Below are positions 45,260-54,063 of a DNA stretch of 64,000 nucleotides, one piece after another (within the stretch, counting starts at the first letter, position 1; every line of letters begins with the position of its first letter). Origin of the DNA: AP-15 sp963814865. Lineage in GTDB: Bacteria > Pseudomonadota > Alphaproteobacteria > ATCC43930 > CGMCC-115725. The notes under the pieces were generated by a model. The model saw nothing but the letters and a program-made list of their open reading frames with translations. It searched no databases and had not been told where the DNA came from. Made by a program: the position numbers and the translations under genes. The DNA lies in assembly GCA_963814865.1 (NCBI GenBank), contig CAWFEN010000010.1, forward strand, positions 310,001 through 374,000, written 5' to 3'.

Positions 45260-45520
45260 TCAGAGCGCGTTGATGCGGACGGCGAGGCGCGACAGCTTGC
45301 GCGACACCGTATTCTTATGAAGCACGCCCTTGGTGACCGCGCGGTGCAACTCCGGCTGCGCCACCTGAAAGGCGGATTGGGCCGCCTCCTTGTCGCCATC
45401 GGCAATCGCGGTCTCGACCTTTTTGACAAAGGTGCGCACCCGGCTCTTTCGGGCACGATTGATCGCCGTGCGCTTCGCGGTCTGGCGGATGCGCTTTTCC
45501 GCCGATTTATGAGTGGCCAT
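45260..45520 (-). CDS. rpsT: 30S ribosomal protein S20
   Basis: 86 residues from the ATG giving MATHKSAEKRIRQTAKRTAINRARKSRVRTF (read in parts), the standard S20 opening. It is helical and basic, binds 16S rRNA, and ends RKLSRLAVRINAL. The gene is upstream of dnaA on the same strand, an arrangement known in alphaproteobacteria. It is intact and of normal length. Confidence 0.97.
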   Translation of the reverse strand: MATHKSAEKRIRQTAKRTAINRARKSRVRTFVKKVETAIADGDKEAAQSAFQVAQPELHRAVTKGVLHKNTVSRKLSRLAVRINAL

Positions 45521-45606
45521 TCTCGCTCGCAACGGAACCCGGAGCGCGCCTTCTATCGCCCGGACGCTGCCGCGTCAACACCGCCGGCGGCCGCCGGCGA
45601 CGCCGC

Positions 45607-45822
45607 CTAATGCCCGATCGATTTCTGGTAGGCCGCCTGGTCGGCCTCGTGCTGCTGACAGATCGCCAGGCACGGGGCGTTATCGCCGGGGTTTTCCAGG
45701 ATGCAGACGCGGCATTGCTCCCCCGATGCCTCCGAGATGGCCGCCGGGGTGCCGGGCGCGGCGGAGGAGCAGCCCGCAAGGACCACGCTCAAGGCGAATA
45801 GGACGATAATCAAGCAGCGCAT
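45607..45822 (-). CDS. Small lipoprotein, unknown function
   Basis: 71 residues from the ATG at 45822. MRCLIIVLFALSVVLAGC is a lipoprotein signal with the lipobox LAGC, so the Cys at 18 should be lipidated. The mature part has four more Cys in a short region (EQCRVCILENPGDNAPCLAICQQHEADQAAYQKS), which could form two disulphides. It lies between the enoyl-CoA hydratase and rpsT genes on the same strand. I recognise no family. Confidence 0.6.
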   Translation of the reverse strand: MRCLIIVLFALSVVLAGCSSAAPGTPAAISEASGEQCRVCILENPGDNAPCLAICQQHEADQAAYQKSIGH

Positions 45823-45898
45823 ATGGCGAAGATCCAGCCCGCCGCGCAATTTGTCAACTCAGCCCGATCGGGCCGGGCCGATCGGGAGAAGGCTCGCG

Positions 45899-46687
45899 TC
45901 AGCGGCTGCGAAAATGCGGCTGGCGCTTTTCGATAAAGGCGGCCATGCCTTCCTTGCGGTCTGCCGTGGCGAAGGTCGCATGGAACAGCCGCCGCTCGAA
46001 CCGCACCCCCTCGGCCAGGCTCGTCTCGTAGGCGCGGTTGACCGACTCCTTGACCATCATGGCGATCGGCCGCGACATCCGGCTGATCCGTTCGCCAATC
46101 TCGACCGCCGCGGCGAGCAGGTCCGCCGCCGGCACGATCCGGCTGACGAGCCCTGCCCGTTCGGCTTCGGCGGCGTCCATCATCCGCCCGGTCAGGCACA
46201 AATCCATTGCCTTCGCCTTGCCGACAAAGCGGGCCAGGCGCTGGGTCCCGCCCGCTCCCGGCATCGTGCCGAGCTGGATCTCGGGCTGGCCGAACCGCGC
46301 GGTGTCGGCGGCGACGACGATGTCGCACATCATCGCGATCTCGCAGCCGCCGCCGAGGGCAAAGCCGGCCACCGCCGCGATCACCGGCTTGCGGCATTGC
46401 CCGACGCGTTCCCAGCCGCGGGTGATGAAATCCTCAAGATAGATCTCGGGGTAGGTCTTGCCCGCCATCTCCTTGACGTCGGCGCCGGCGGCGAAAGCCT
46501 TGTCGCTGCCGGTCAGAACGATCGCCCCGATCGCCGCGTCGCCCTCGAAATCGTCCAAGGCCGCGGCGAGCTCGGAAATCAGCGCCGCGTTCAGCGCGTT
46601 CAGCGCCTGCGGCCGGTTGAGCGTGACGATGCCGACGGCGCCGCGGCGCTCGACGAGGATGTTCTGGTAGCCGGGGATATCGCTCAT
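45899..46687 (-). CDS. Enoyl-CoA hydratase/isomerase family protein
   Basis: 262 residues from the ATG giving MSDIPGYQNILVERRGAVGIVTLNRPQALNAL (in parts). Crotonase-fold enzymes add water across the 2-enoyl-CoA double bond in beta-oxidation. The oxyanion-hole regions KAFAAGADVKEMAG and AVAGFALGGGCEIAMM, and the catalytic Glu regions FGQPEIQLGTMPGAGGTQRL, are present. It lies between mutM and rpsT, a place where this enzyme occurs in alphaproteobacteria. The 11-base gap to mutM suggests cotranscription. Confidence 0.95.
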   Translation of the reverse strand: MSDIPGYQNILVERRGAVGIVTLNRPQALNALNAALISELAAALDDFEGDAAIGAIVLTGSDKAFAAGADVKEMAGKTYPEIYLEDFITRGWERVGQCRKPVIAAVAGFALGGGCEIAMMCDIVVAADTARFGQPEIQLGTMPGAGGTQRLARFVGKAKAMDLCLTGRMMDAAEAERAGLVSRIVPAADLLAAAVEIGERISRMSRPIAMMVKESVNRAYETSLAEGVRFERRLFHATFATADRKEGMAAFIEKRQPHFRSR

Positions 46688-46698
46688 CGATGGCCTCT

Positions 46699-47524
46699 CT
46701 AGCGCTGCCGCCTGGCGCAATAGAAACTGGATCGGCCCGACTGCGCGATCCGCCTGACGCCTTCGGCGCAGTCGCAGCCGGGGCAGGGCTCGCCTTCGCG
46801 GCCATAGACCGCCCAGTGATGCTGGAAATAGCCGAGTTCGCCGTCGGCCTGGACATAGTCGCGCAATGACGACCCGCCGGCGGCGATCGCCTCGGTCAGG
46901 ACCGATCGGATCGCCGCCGCCAGCCGCTCCGCCCGGACGCGGCCGATCGATCCGGCGAGCCGGCGCGGCGACAGGCCGGCGCGGTACAGCGCCTCGCAGA
47001 CATAGATGTTGCCGAGCCCGGCGACGGTCCGCTGGTCGAGCAGGGCCGCCTTGATCGGGGTCAGCCGGCCGGCGAGCCTGGCGGCGAGATAGGCGCCGTC
47101 GAAACCGGGCTCGAGCGGCTCCGGCCCGAGCCCGGCGAGCAGCGGATGCCGGTCGGCCTCGTCGCGCCTCAGATAGTCGAGCGTGCCGAAGCGGCGCGCG
47201 TCGTTGAAGCGGATCACGGTGCCGTCGTCGAGCGTCAGCACGACGTGATCGTGCCGCGCGGCCGGCGCCGCAGGGCCGGCGGTGACGCGGCCGGACATGC
47301 CGAGATGGAGCAGCAAGAGCCCGTCCGCATCGAGCTCGATCAGGATGTATTTGCCGCGCCGCCCGAGCGCGCCGATCCGCGCGCCGTCGAGCCGCTCGGC
47401 GAGAGCCGGCGGAAACGGCCGGCGCAGATCGGGGCGGCGCAATTCGGCGCGTGACGATGCGGCGGCCGGTCATCTTCAGCGCCAGGCCGCGCCGCACGGT
47501 CTCGACCTCGGGCAATTCGGGCAT
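46699..47524 (-). CDS. mutM: Formamidopyrimidine-DNA glycosylase, frameshifted
   Basis: Removes oxidised purines from DNA. The N-terminal catalytic MPELPEVETVRRGL is at 47524, followed by KMTGRRIVTR. The frame then shifts, and LRRPDLRRPFPPALAERLDGARIGALGRRGKYIL (in parts), LLLHLGMSGRV, and the zinc finger CPGCDCAEGVRRIAQSGRSSFYCARRQR (Cys pairs seen) continue to the stop. Removing one base near 47448-47455 joins them as VTRELRRPDLRRP and gives 274 residues, the family length. Residues 2-3 (Pro, Glu) used in catalysis are present. Next to the enoyl-CoA hydratase gene. Confidence 0.92.
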
Positions 47525-47550
47525 ATCGCCTGCCGCGGCCGTATTGCGCT

Positions 47551-49270
47551 TCAGTTTCCCGCGATCATCGCGTCGGCGATCTTTTCGGCGGTCATCAGGG
47601 TCGGGAAATTGGTGTTGGCGCACGGCACCGCCGGGAACAGCGACGCGTCGACGACGCGCAGGCCCCCGACCCCGCGCACCCTTCCCTGACTGTCGGTCAC
47701 TGCCAGCGGGTCGTCCTCGGCGCCCATGCGGCAGGTGCAGGTGGCGTGCCACACGCCGATCGCGTTCCTGCGGATGAAGTCTTCGAGCGCCTCGTCGTCC
47801 TGCATGAGCTGGTCGAAACGGTAGCCTTCGACGATGACCTTCTCGATCACCAGCCGGCGCAGCCAGGCCGGCCCGTCGAGCAGTTTGGCGATGACACCGG
47901 TGATGCGCTTGTTCCTGGCGTTGACGACGCCGATCTTGCGCACCCGCTCGGTATAGGCGGCCGGGAACGGATCGCTGGTCGCCTCTTGCAGGGCCGCGCT
48001 GATCTGCATGGCGCCGAGCCGGCGGAACCCGTCCATCAGCCGTTCGAGATCGCGCCGGTCGGAGAGCAGGTTGAATTCGACGATCGGCTCGGCCCGCCAG
48101 TCGGGCGAGGCGAGCCTGACCTGCCCGGTCTCGGAAAAGGTCTTGTAGACGGCCGCCAGCAGCGAGGCGATCTGCTCGCCGACTGCGTGCCAGGCGGATT
48201 TGCTGACCCCGGCGACGAACATGTCGCCGGCCGGCGCGCCGCCGATCCCGGAGGAATAGCGCAACGCCAGCAGGATGTGCCGCCGCGTCAAATCGTTGAG
48301 CCGCGCCTCGGGCTTGATGAAGGACGACACCGAGATCGACGGGTGGTCCATCAGCCGCTGGCCGACCCCCGGCACGTTGGCGACGATTTCGATCCCGAGA
48401 TCGCGCAGCTGACCGGCCGGGCCGATGCCGGCGCGCAAGAGATGCGCCGGCGAATGGATGGCGCCCGACGAGACGATGACCTCGCCCCGCGAACTCGCCG
48501 ACGCGGAATTCGGTCTCCCTGCCCTCGACCAGCGCCTTGACCCCGACGCAGCGCGTGCCCTCGAACAGCAACCCTTTGACCTGGGTCTGGGCCGAGATCG
48601 TCAGATTGTCGCGCAGCCGCGTCCCCGGATCGAGATAGCCGATCGCCGCCGACACCCGCCGGTCGTAGAGGTTGGAGATCGTGATCGGGAAATAGCCGTC
48701 CCTGAATTCCGCGTTCTGGTCCTGGACGTAGGAAAACCCGGCCTGCTCGAATGCCTTGGCGACCGCCTTTGCATGCCCGTTCCACAGATCGGGAAAGATG
48801 CGCCGGACCGGGATGCGGCCGTCCTTGCCGTGCCACGGCCCGTCGAAATCCATGTCGCGCTCGACCTTTTTGAAATAGGGCAGCACGGCGTTCCAGCTCC
48901 AGCCGGCCGCGCCGCGCGCTTCCCATTCGTCGTAATCGGAGGGCGCCCCGCGATTGGCGAGCTGGCCGTTGATCGACGAGCCGCCGCCCAAGACCCGCGC
49001 CTGCTCGTATTTGCGCAAGGGCGGGCGGTTTTCTTCAGGCCGGTTGTGCGAGATGACCTCGGTATGAACCTTAAGCTCGGTCCAGTGGAAGCGCGGGTCG
49101 AAATAGGCGGTGCCGGGATAGCTGTCGAGGATCTCGGGCGGCACCTTGCCGTGCGGCGTGTCCTGGCCCGCCTCGCACAGCAAAACCTGATTGGCGCTCC
49201 TGGCCGACAGGCGGTTGGCCATGACCGACCCGGCCGAGCCGCCGCCGACGATGATATAGTCGTAGGTCAT
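47551..49270 (-). CDS. GMC-family FAD oxidoreductase (choline dehydrogenase-like), frameshifted
   Basis: GMC enzymes oxidise alcohols with FAD. From the ATG at 49270 (GAGAGGGGGG upstream) the FAD site MTYDYIIVGGGSAGSVMANRLS and the first signature EQARVLGGGSSINGQLANRG are in one frame. The second half (LLRAGIGPAGQLRDLGI, LMDHPSISVSS, IGVWHATCTCRMGAEDDPLAV with the catalytic His, and NTNFPTLMTAEKIADAM) is in another. They join at a run of four C (48485-48488). With three, the sequence reads FAGEVIVSSGAIHSPAHLL, the GMC signature 2, and the protein is 572 residues, the family size. It is divergent from nothing near. It ends 26 bases before mutM. Confidence 0.9.
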
Positions 49271-49535
49271 CTTCCCCCCTCTCGGGCGCTCCTGCGCCAT
49301 GCCCGAGGCGCGACCCGACGCGACCCGCGCATCCACGACTTTTCCGCAGCAATGATGTAATGCAATCGCCGACGGCCGGGTCAAGCCTGGCCGAACCCGG
49401 CCATGACGAAACGGAAGCGCCGGTTTCGCCGTTTTGTCGCCGCACAACTTTTCCTCTGCAGCCCTGCGCTTTCGCAGGAATGACGAAAAGGGCGTCGATC
49501 GACTGGAATGGCGTGATATATTTCCGGTCAGACGG

Positions 49536-50360
49536 TCAGAGGAAATCGCGCACCCGTTCGATTTCCTCGAGATCGTCGTAATGGGAGACGAGGAGGACCT
49601 CGTCGAAGCCGAGCTGCTCCATCCGCTTCAACCGGCGGCGCGCCTCCTCCGGGGGACAGGCCAGTGCGACGTTGGTGGCCTGGGCGAGCTCCGCAGATTC
49701 GGGCCGGCCGGAGAGATCGACGGCGACATTGGCGAGGACGGCGTTGGTGCCGCCGGCGTCGCGATAGATGCGCATGCCGAATTCGAGATCGTCCCAGCTG
49801 CTGAACCGGCCGGACGGCGTCCAGCCCTGGCACTCGTTCGCCGCATAAGTGATCCAGCGCGGGCTGCGCCAGGCGCCCATCAGGATCGGCGGCCCGCCTT
49901 CGCACCCTGGCCACAGCGACAGTTTTCCGCCATTGACCGGCTCCCCGCGCCACACCTTGTGCATGGTTTCAAGCGCAATTCTCATCGCGCGGAAGCGATG
50001 GTCGTAATCGAGGCCAAGCAGCTCGAAATCCGCCCGGGTCGAGCCGCTGCCGACGCCAAGGCGCAGCCGGCCGCCCGACAATGCCTGGACCGACTGCACG
50101 CGATGGGCGAGCTCGACCGGGTGCCGCAGCGACAGCTGCAACACCCCGATGCCGAGCTCAACCCGCTCGGTCACCGCGGCAAGCACCGCCAGTTCCACCA
50201 GCGGATCGAGGGTGGGCCGCCCGCGACCCATTGAATCGCCGACCCAGATGCCTGGAAACCCGGCAGCTTCGATACGGTTGGCGTAGTCGGCCGTGCGCCG
50301 CAGCAACCGGTCATGCGGCCCGGTGCCGGCGCTGAAACGGATCATTGCACTTATTTTCAC
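49536..50360 (-). CDS. LLM-class flavin-dependent oxidoreductase (distinct branch)
   Basis: 274 residues from a GTG at 50360 (GGGGC upstream) giving MKISAMIRFSAGTGP. An ATG at 50345 is possible. It is a shorter luciferase-like protein: FPGIWVGDSMGRGRPTLDPLVEL, VELGIGVLQLSLRHPVELAHRV (each in parts), GGRLRLGVGSGSTRADFELLGLDY and PILMGAWRSPRW. It is not close to the four LLM proteins at 10.7-17.2 kb, and the pattern is nearer to F420-type members. Its stop is 265 bases from the GMC gene on the same strand. The gap shows no gene. Confidence 0.8.
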   Translation of the reverse strand: MKISAMIRFSAGTGPHDRLLRRTADYANRIEAAGFPGIWVGDSMGRGRPTLDPLVELAVLAAVTERVELGIGVLQLSLRHPVELAHRVQSVQALSGGRLRLGVGSGSTRADFELLGLDYDHRFRAMRIALETMHKVWRGEPVNGGKLSLWPGCEGGPPILMGAWRSPRWITYAANECQGWTPSGRFSSWDDLEFGMRIYRDAGGTNAVLANVAVDLSGRPESAELAQATNVALACPPEEARRRLKRMEQLGFDEVLLVSHYDDLEEIERVRDFL

Positions 50361-50453
50361 GAAATGCCCCTGTCTCTGGGTGGTGGTCGCATCACCATGC
50401 CGCATCTCTGCGGCCGGTGCCAGCGACCGGGCTGTCAGCGCCGCAGCCGGTTT

Positions 50454-50760
50454 TCATGCCGGCTGGAGCACGTGGATGACGCGGCTGGCGATCATCTCTC
50501 GGGTCTTGGCGGCGTAGGCGGCCATGTGCGGCGAGCCGGCATGCGCCCGCAGCGCGTCGGGGCTCTCCCATTTCTCGATCACGACAAAGGTGTCGGGGCC
50601 GAATTTGGCCTGCATGCCGCCGCTCCTCGGCGTCGATCACGGGTCCGTATTCGATGCAGCCCGGTTCGGCGTGGACCGCCGGCATGTTGGCCCGGAACGA
50701 GGCGAGGATCGCCTCGCGCATGCCGGGTTTGGCGGTGATGATGGCGAGAACGTGGATCAT
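50454..50760 (-). CDS. Antibiotic biosynthesis monooxygenase-like (ABM) domain protein, frameshifted
   Basis: A dimeric ferredoxin-like barrel that oxidises quinols or polyphenols without cofactor. The N-terminal half MIHVLAIITAKPGMREAILASF, AEPGCIEYGPVIDAEE reads from 50760. The C-terminal half FGPDTFVVIEKWESPDALRAHAGSPHM and MIASRVIHVLQPA reads in another frame to a stop at 50454. Removing one base near 50617-50621 joins them and gives 101 residues, the usual size. It lies 10 bases after the next small gene, so cotranscription is likely. Confidence 0.8.
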
Positions 50761-50770
50761 GGCTGCCCCT

Positions 50771-51080
50771 TCAGGCGATGCGTTCGAAGACGCTGTGGTG
50801 GCGGCTCGTCGTCAGCGGGCGGATCTTCGTCGCCCAGTCGCCAAAGCTGCCGGCTTGCTCCCAGGCGGCGCTTTTCAGCACCTCGGGCGAGTTCGAGCTC
50901 GTAGATCGTCAGATAGCGCTGCATCCCCGGCACCGTCGAGTGGTCGAGCCGGTAGCGCGCCGCCCCCCGCACGCCCGGCACTTTCGACAGCATCGGAAAG
51001 TGCTCGGTGTCGTAGACGCGGTTGAACTCGGCTTCGTGCTCGGCCGGGATATCGAGCTGCACGACAAAGATGTGAGCCAT
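50771..51080 (-). CDS. Small dimeric-barrel-like protein, copy 2, frameshifted
   Basis: MAHIFVVQLDIPAEHEAEFNRVYDTEHFPML (in parts), VRGAARYRLDHSTVPGMQRYLTIYELELA, then a frame break. After removal of one G at 50885-50887, EVLKSAAWEQAGSFGDWATKIRP and HHSVFERIA follow to a stop at 50771, giving 102 residues. This matches the neighbour at 51095-51403 in length and sequence end to end. The D-E-H/TEH motif and fold recall EthD and related enzymes, but the function is unknown. Confidence 0.75.
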
Positions 51081-51094
51081 GACCGGCGCTCCTT

Positions 51095-51403
51095 TCACGC
51101 GATCTTCCGGAAAATGCTGTGCTGGCGGTTGGCCGTGTGCGGCCGGATCTTTGGCTTCCAGTCGCCGCGATCGGAGGCTTCGGTCCAGGCCGCGCTGTCG
51201 ATGATCTCGGCCGAATCGACCTCATAGATCGCCAGATAGCGCGGCATCCCCGGCACCGTCGAGTGGTCGAGCCGATAGCGTGTGCAGGACCGGACGCCGG
51301 GGACCTTGAGGATCGTCGGCACGTGGTCCTCGTCGTAGATGCGGTTGAACTCGGCCTCCAGCGCGGCCGGGATGTCCATCTGCACGACATAGATATGCGA
51401 CAT
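51095..51403 (-). CDS. Small dimeric-barrel-like protein, copy 1
   Basis: 102 residues, intact. It begins MSHIYVVQMDIPAALEAEFNRIYDEDHVP (in parts), continues VRSCTRYRLDHSTVPGMPRYLAIYEVD, and ends WKPKIRPHTANRQHSIFRKIA. It is the tandem paralogue of the next gene, with the same length and motifs. Proteins of this type often act as stress-responsive alpha/beta barrels or small oxygenases. Here the function cannot be told. It is first of three small genes in a probable operon (gaps 14 and 10 bases). Confidence 0.75.
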   Translation of the reverse strand: MSHIYVVQMDIPAALEAEFNRIYDEDHVPTILKVPGVRSCTRYRLDHSTVPGMPRYLAIYEVDSAEIIDSAAWTEASDRGDWKPKIRPHTANRQHSIFRKIA

Positions 51404-51602
51404 GGCAGCCATCCTTCCGACAGGGATGCGATCGGCGAGCTTAGGCGAAACCGCCTCAGGTCTCGACAGGTTTCGTCTCAGCCGCTGTCCTCGGGCGCCG
51501 TCATCGAGCATGCCGCTGCAATCGGGGCGTCCCGGCGCCGCCGCTCGCCAGGACTTTTTCCGGCGGGCACTTGTTAGCAGGGGACACACCAGGAGTATCG
51601 CC

Positions 51603-51785
51603 ATGGACAAAGATCGCATCGTCGGCGCCGCGCATCAGATAAAGGGCGCCGTCAAGGAGACCGTCGGCAAAGCAACCGGCGACGCCAAGACCCGGGCCAA
51701 GGGTGCCGCGGAAAAATCGGCGGGGAAGGTGCAGAACGCGGTGGGCGGCGCCAAGGATGCCGTCCGCGAACAACTGAAGAAGTAG
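51603..51785 (+). CDS. CsbD-family stress protein
   Basis: 60 residues: MDKDRIVGAAHQIKGAVKETVGKATGD, then AKTRAKGAAEKSAGKVQNAVGGAKDAVRE. CsbD proteins are short, hydrophilic and Lys/Ala-rich with two repeats of the GKxKxxxGxxTG type, and are induced in general stress in bacteria. The start follows AGGAG in the upstream 20 bases. It stands alone. Confidence 0.9.
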   Translation: MDKDRIVGAAHQIKGAVKETVGKATGDAKTRAKGAAEKSAGKVQNAVGGAKDAVREQLKK

Positions 51786-51888
51786 GCAGCAATCGCCGCT
51801 GCGGCGCGACCGGCTACGGATAGCATCTCGCCGAAATGCCGCCCGGCGCGTAGAGTGGGCGGCGTGGCCCATCCGTCGGAGGATCGCA

Positions 51889-53091
51889 ATGCCCGAGGCC
51901 CAGACCGACCGCCCAGCGGCGCCGCCGCGTTTCGCCGAGCTTTTGGCGCGCGCCGAGGCGCTGCTCCCGGTGCTGCGCGAGCGCGCTCCCCACGCCGAAG
52001 AGCTGCGCCGGCTGCCGGACGAGACCGTCGCCGACCTGCATGCGAGCGGCCTGTTCCGGGTATTGCAGCCGGCCCGGGTCGGCGGCAGCGAGCTGCCCTT
52101 TCGCGCCTTGTTCGAGCTGGCCGCGGTGATCGGCCAAGGCTGCGGCTCGACCGCCTGGGTGCTGGCCAACCTCGCCGCCCATCATTGGCTGCTCGGCATG
52201 TGGCACCCTGAGGCGCAGGAAGAAATCTGGGGCGAGTCGCCGGACAGCCTGATCAGCTCGGCGCTGATTTTCGCGCGCGGCCGCGCCCGGCGCGTGCCCG
52301 GCGGTTATCGGCTCAGCGGCCGCTGGCCGTTTTCGAGCGGCATCGATGCGTCGAGCTGGAACATGTTCGGCGCCGTCGTCAGCGACGAGGAGACCGGGCA
52401 GAGCGAGCCGCGCATGTTTCTGCTGCCGGCGAGCGACTACAAGATCATCGACACCTGGCAGGTGATCGGTCTCGCCGGCACCGGCAGCAAGGATGTCGAG
52501 GTCGCCGACATATTTGTACCGGCCTATCGCACCCTCGCCACCGAGCGGATCAAGGGCGGCCCTAATCGCGGCAGCGAGCTCAATCCCGGGACGCTCTACA
52601 AATTGCCGGCGGTCAGCCTGTTTGCCTTTGCCATCGCCGGCGTCTCGCTCGGCATCGCGCGCGGCGCGATCCGGCATTTCAGCGACACGACCCGCAACCG
52701 GCTCAGTTCCTACACCGGCAAGAACCTGGCCGATTTCTCGACCTTGCAGGTCCATCTCGCCGAGGCATCGGCATTGGCCGACGCGGCCGAGGCGATCGTG
52801 CTGCGCGATTGCGACGAGGCGACGCGGATCACCGAAGCCGGCATCGTGCCGAGCCTCGAGCAGCGGGCGCGCTACCGCCGCGACGGCGCCTTTGCCGCCG
52901 CACTCTGTACCAAGGCGGTCGATCTGCTCTTCACCGCCACCGGCGGCGGCGCGATCTACGCCAGAAATCCGATCCAGCGCGCCTTTCGCGACGTCCACGC
53001 GGCCAACGCCCATTACGTGCTGAACTGGGACGTGAATGGTGCTGTGTACGGCAGGGTGGCGCTCGGGCTGCCGCCGGACGCGCCGCTGTAA
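51889..53091 (+). CDS. Flavin-dependent monooxygenase, acyl-CoA dehydrogenase-like oxygenase component
   Basis: 400 residues. The fold is that of acyl-CoA dehydrogenases, but the sequence matches the reduced-flavin oxygenases such as HsaA or DszC types: LLPVLRERAPHAEELRRLPDETVADL, GQGCGSTAWVLANLAAHHWLLGM (in parts), GRWPFSSGIDASSW, VIGLAGTGSKDVEVADIFVP, and near the end GGGAIYARNPIQRAFRDVHAANAHYVLNWD. These take reduced flavin from a separate reductase and hydroxylate aromatic or other substrates. The reductase follows 21 bases downstream, supporting a two-component system. The substrate is unknown. Confidence 0.88.
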   Translation: MPEAQTDRPAAPPRFAELLARAEALLPVLRERAPHAEELRRLPDETVADLHASGLFRVLQPARVGGSELPFRALFELAAVIGQGCGSTAWVLANLAAHHWLLGMWHPEAQEEIWGESPDSLISSALIFARGRARRVPGGYRLSGRWPFSSGIDASSWNMFGAVVSDEETGQSEPRMFLLPASDYKIIDTWQVIGLAGTGSKDVEVADIFVPAYRTLATERIKGGPNRGSELNPGTLYKLPAVSLFAFAIAGVSLGIARGAIRHFSDTTRNRLSSYTGKNLADFSTLQVHLAEASALADAAEAIVLRDCDEATRITEAGIVPSLEQRARYRRDGAFAAALCTKAVDLLFTATGGGAIYARNPIQRAFRDVHAANAHYVLNWDVNGAVYGRVALGLPPDAPL

Positions 53092-53112
53092 TCGCTTTGC
53101 CAGGGGCCGACC

Positions 53113-53697
53113 GTGCCGAATGAGAACCCCAAGACCGTTCCCCCCGGGGACCAGATCCCCACGGCCGAACATCCCGGAAGCCATGCGGCGACGGTGCACA
53201 GCACCTCCGCCGAAGGCTTCAACACGCGCGAGCTGCGCAACGCGCTCGGCTCATTCGCGACCGGCGTCACGATCATCACGGCGCGCAGCCGCGACGGCAA
53301 ACCGCACGGAATCACCGTCAACTCGTTCAGCTCGGTGTCGCTGAACCCGCCGCTGGTGTTGTGGAGCAGCTCGCTTTACGCCCAGAGCCTGCCGGCCTTC
53401 CAGGAAGCCTCGCATTTTGTCGTCAACATTCTCGCTTACGACCAGATTCCGCTATCGAACAAGTTCGCCACCCAGAGCGACGACAAATTCATCGACGTCG
53501 ACCACGTCGTCCCCGAAAGCGGTGCACCGGTGTTGATCGGCGCCGCGGCGCATTTCGAATGCCGCAACGAGTTTCGCCATTATGGTGGCGACCACATCAT
53601 CTTCATCGGTCATGTCGAACGCTTCGCCTATACCGATCGGCCGACTTTGCTGTTCTGTCGCGGCAAATACATGAAGGGCGAGCCGCTGCTACCCTGA
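53113..53697 (+). CDS. Flavin reductase component (HpaC-like)
   Basis: 194 residues from a GTG at 53113. After about 35 disordered residues the FMN-binding split-barrel domain begins: RELRNALGSFATGVTIITARSRDGKPHGITVNSFSSVSLNPPLVLWSSS (in parts), ASHFVVNILAYDQIPLSNKFA and HIIFIGHVERFAYTDRPTLLFCRGKYMKGE. It reduces free FMN or FAD with NADH and supplies it to the oxygenase just upstream. The 21-base spacing points to one transcript. Confidence 0.92.
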   Translation: MPNENPKTVPPGDQIPTAEHPGSHAATVHSTSAEGFNTRELRNALGSFATGVTIITARSRDGKPHGITVNSFSSVSLNPPLVLWSSSLYAQSLPAFQEASHFVVNILAYDQIPLSNKFATQSDDKFIDVDHVVPESGAPVLIGAAAHFECRNEFRHYGGDHIIFIGHVERFAYTDRPTLLFCRGKYMKGEPLLP

Positions 53698-54063
53698 GCC
53701 GCCAGCGCCGCTGATGTAGAAGAGCTGGCTGGTGCTGATCGCGGCGTGATCCGACAAGGTGGCGACGAGGTGCGGCGTGCTGCCGCTGCCGTCGCTGCTG
53801 GAAAACAGCTCGTGGCTGGTGGTGTCGTAGGCGAGGCGCTGGCTGGTATCGGCAAAGGTCCCGGTCGGGTTGGCGGTGAACAGGGCCGCCGCCTCGGCCG
53901 CGGTGAAGCGCTTTGGCGTCGCGCCGCCGCCGAGGCCGAGATCGAAGCCGGAACTGCTGAACACCAGCCGGTTGTTCGAGGACTTGGCGAAATCCTCGAT
54001 CGTGTTGCCGCCCGGTTCGGATCTCGTTGCAATTGCAGCAAGTTGGTGTGACCCATGACACAA
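53689..54063 (-). pseudogene. RTX-type calcium-binding protein, C-terminal fragment
   Basis: The open frame reads NTIEDFAKSSNNRLVFSSSGFDLGLGGG, FTANPTGTFADTSQRLAYDTTSHELFSSSDGSGS and LVATLSDHAAISTSQLFYIS. This is the usual C-terminal secretion region that follows RTX repeats. No nonapeptide repeats or N-terminal part exist upstream. The first 25 codons, from an ATG at 54063, look random. It is probably the broken end of a gene otherwise lost. It overlaps the flavin reductase stop by nine bases on the other strand. Confidence 0.6.

Noticed and set aside
45078..45320. Plus-strand 80-codon frame with a CxxC (FRCQQCGRMRI)
   Set aside because: No ribosome-binding site, no known family, and it runs into rpsT on the other strand.
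45899..49447. One open frame of 1182 codons spanning enoyl-CoA hydratase, mutM and GMC genes
   Set aside because: It is a run-on: three different proteins are read in part in this frame, and the middle of mutM and GMC is out of frame. The pieces are annotated as separate genes.
49271..49535. Possible small gene between GMC and LLM genes
   Set aside because: 265 bases with no frame that has a start signal or motif. Only a REP-like fragment (CGCAGGAATGACG) is seen.
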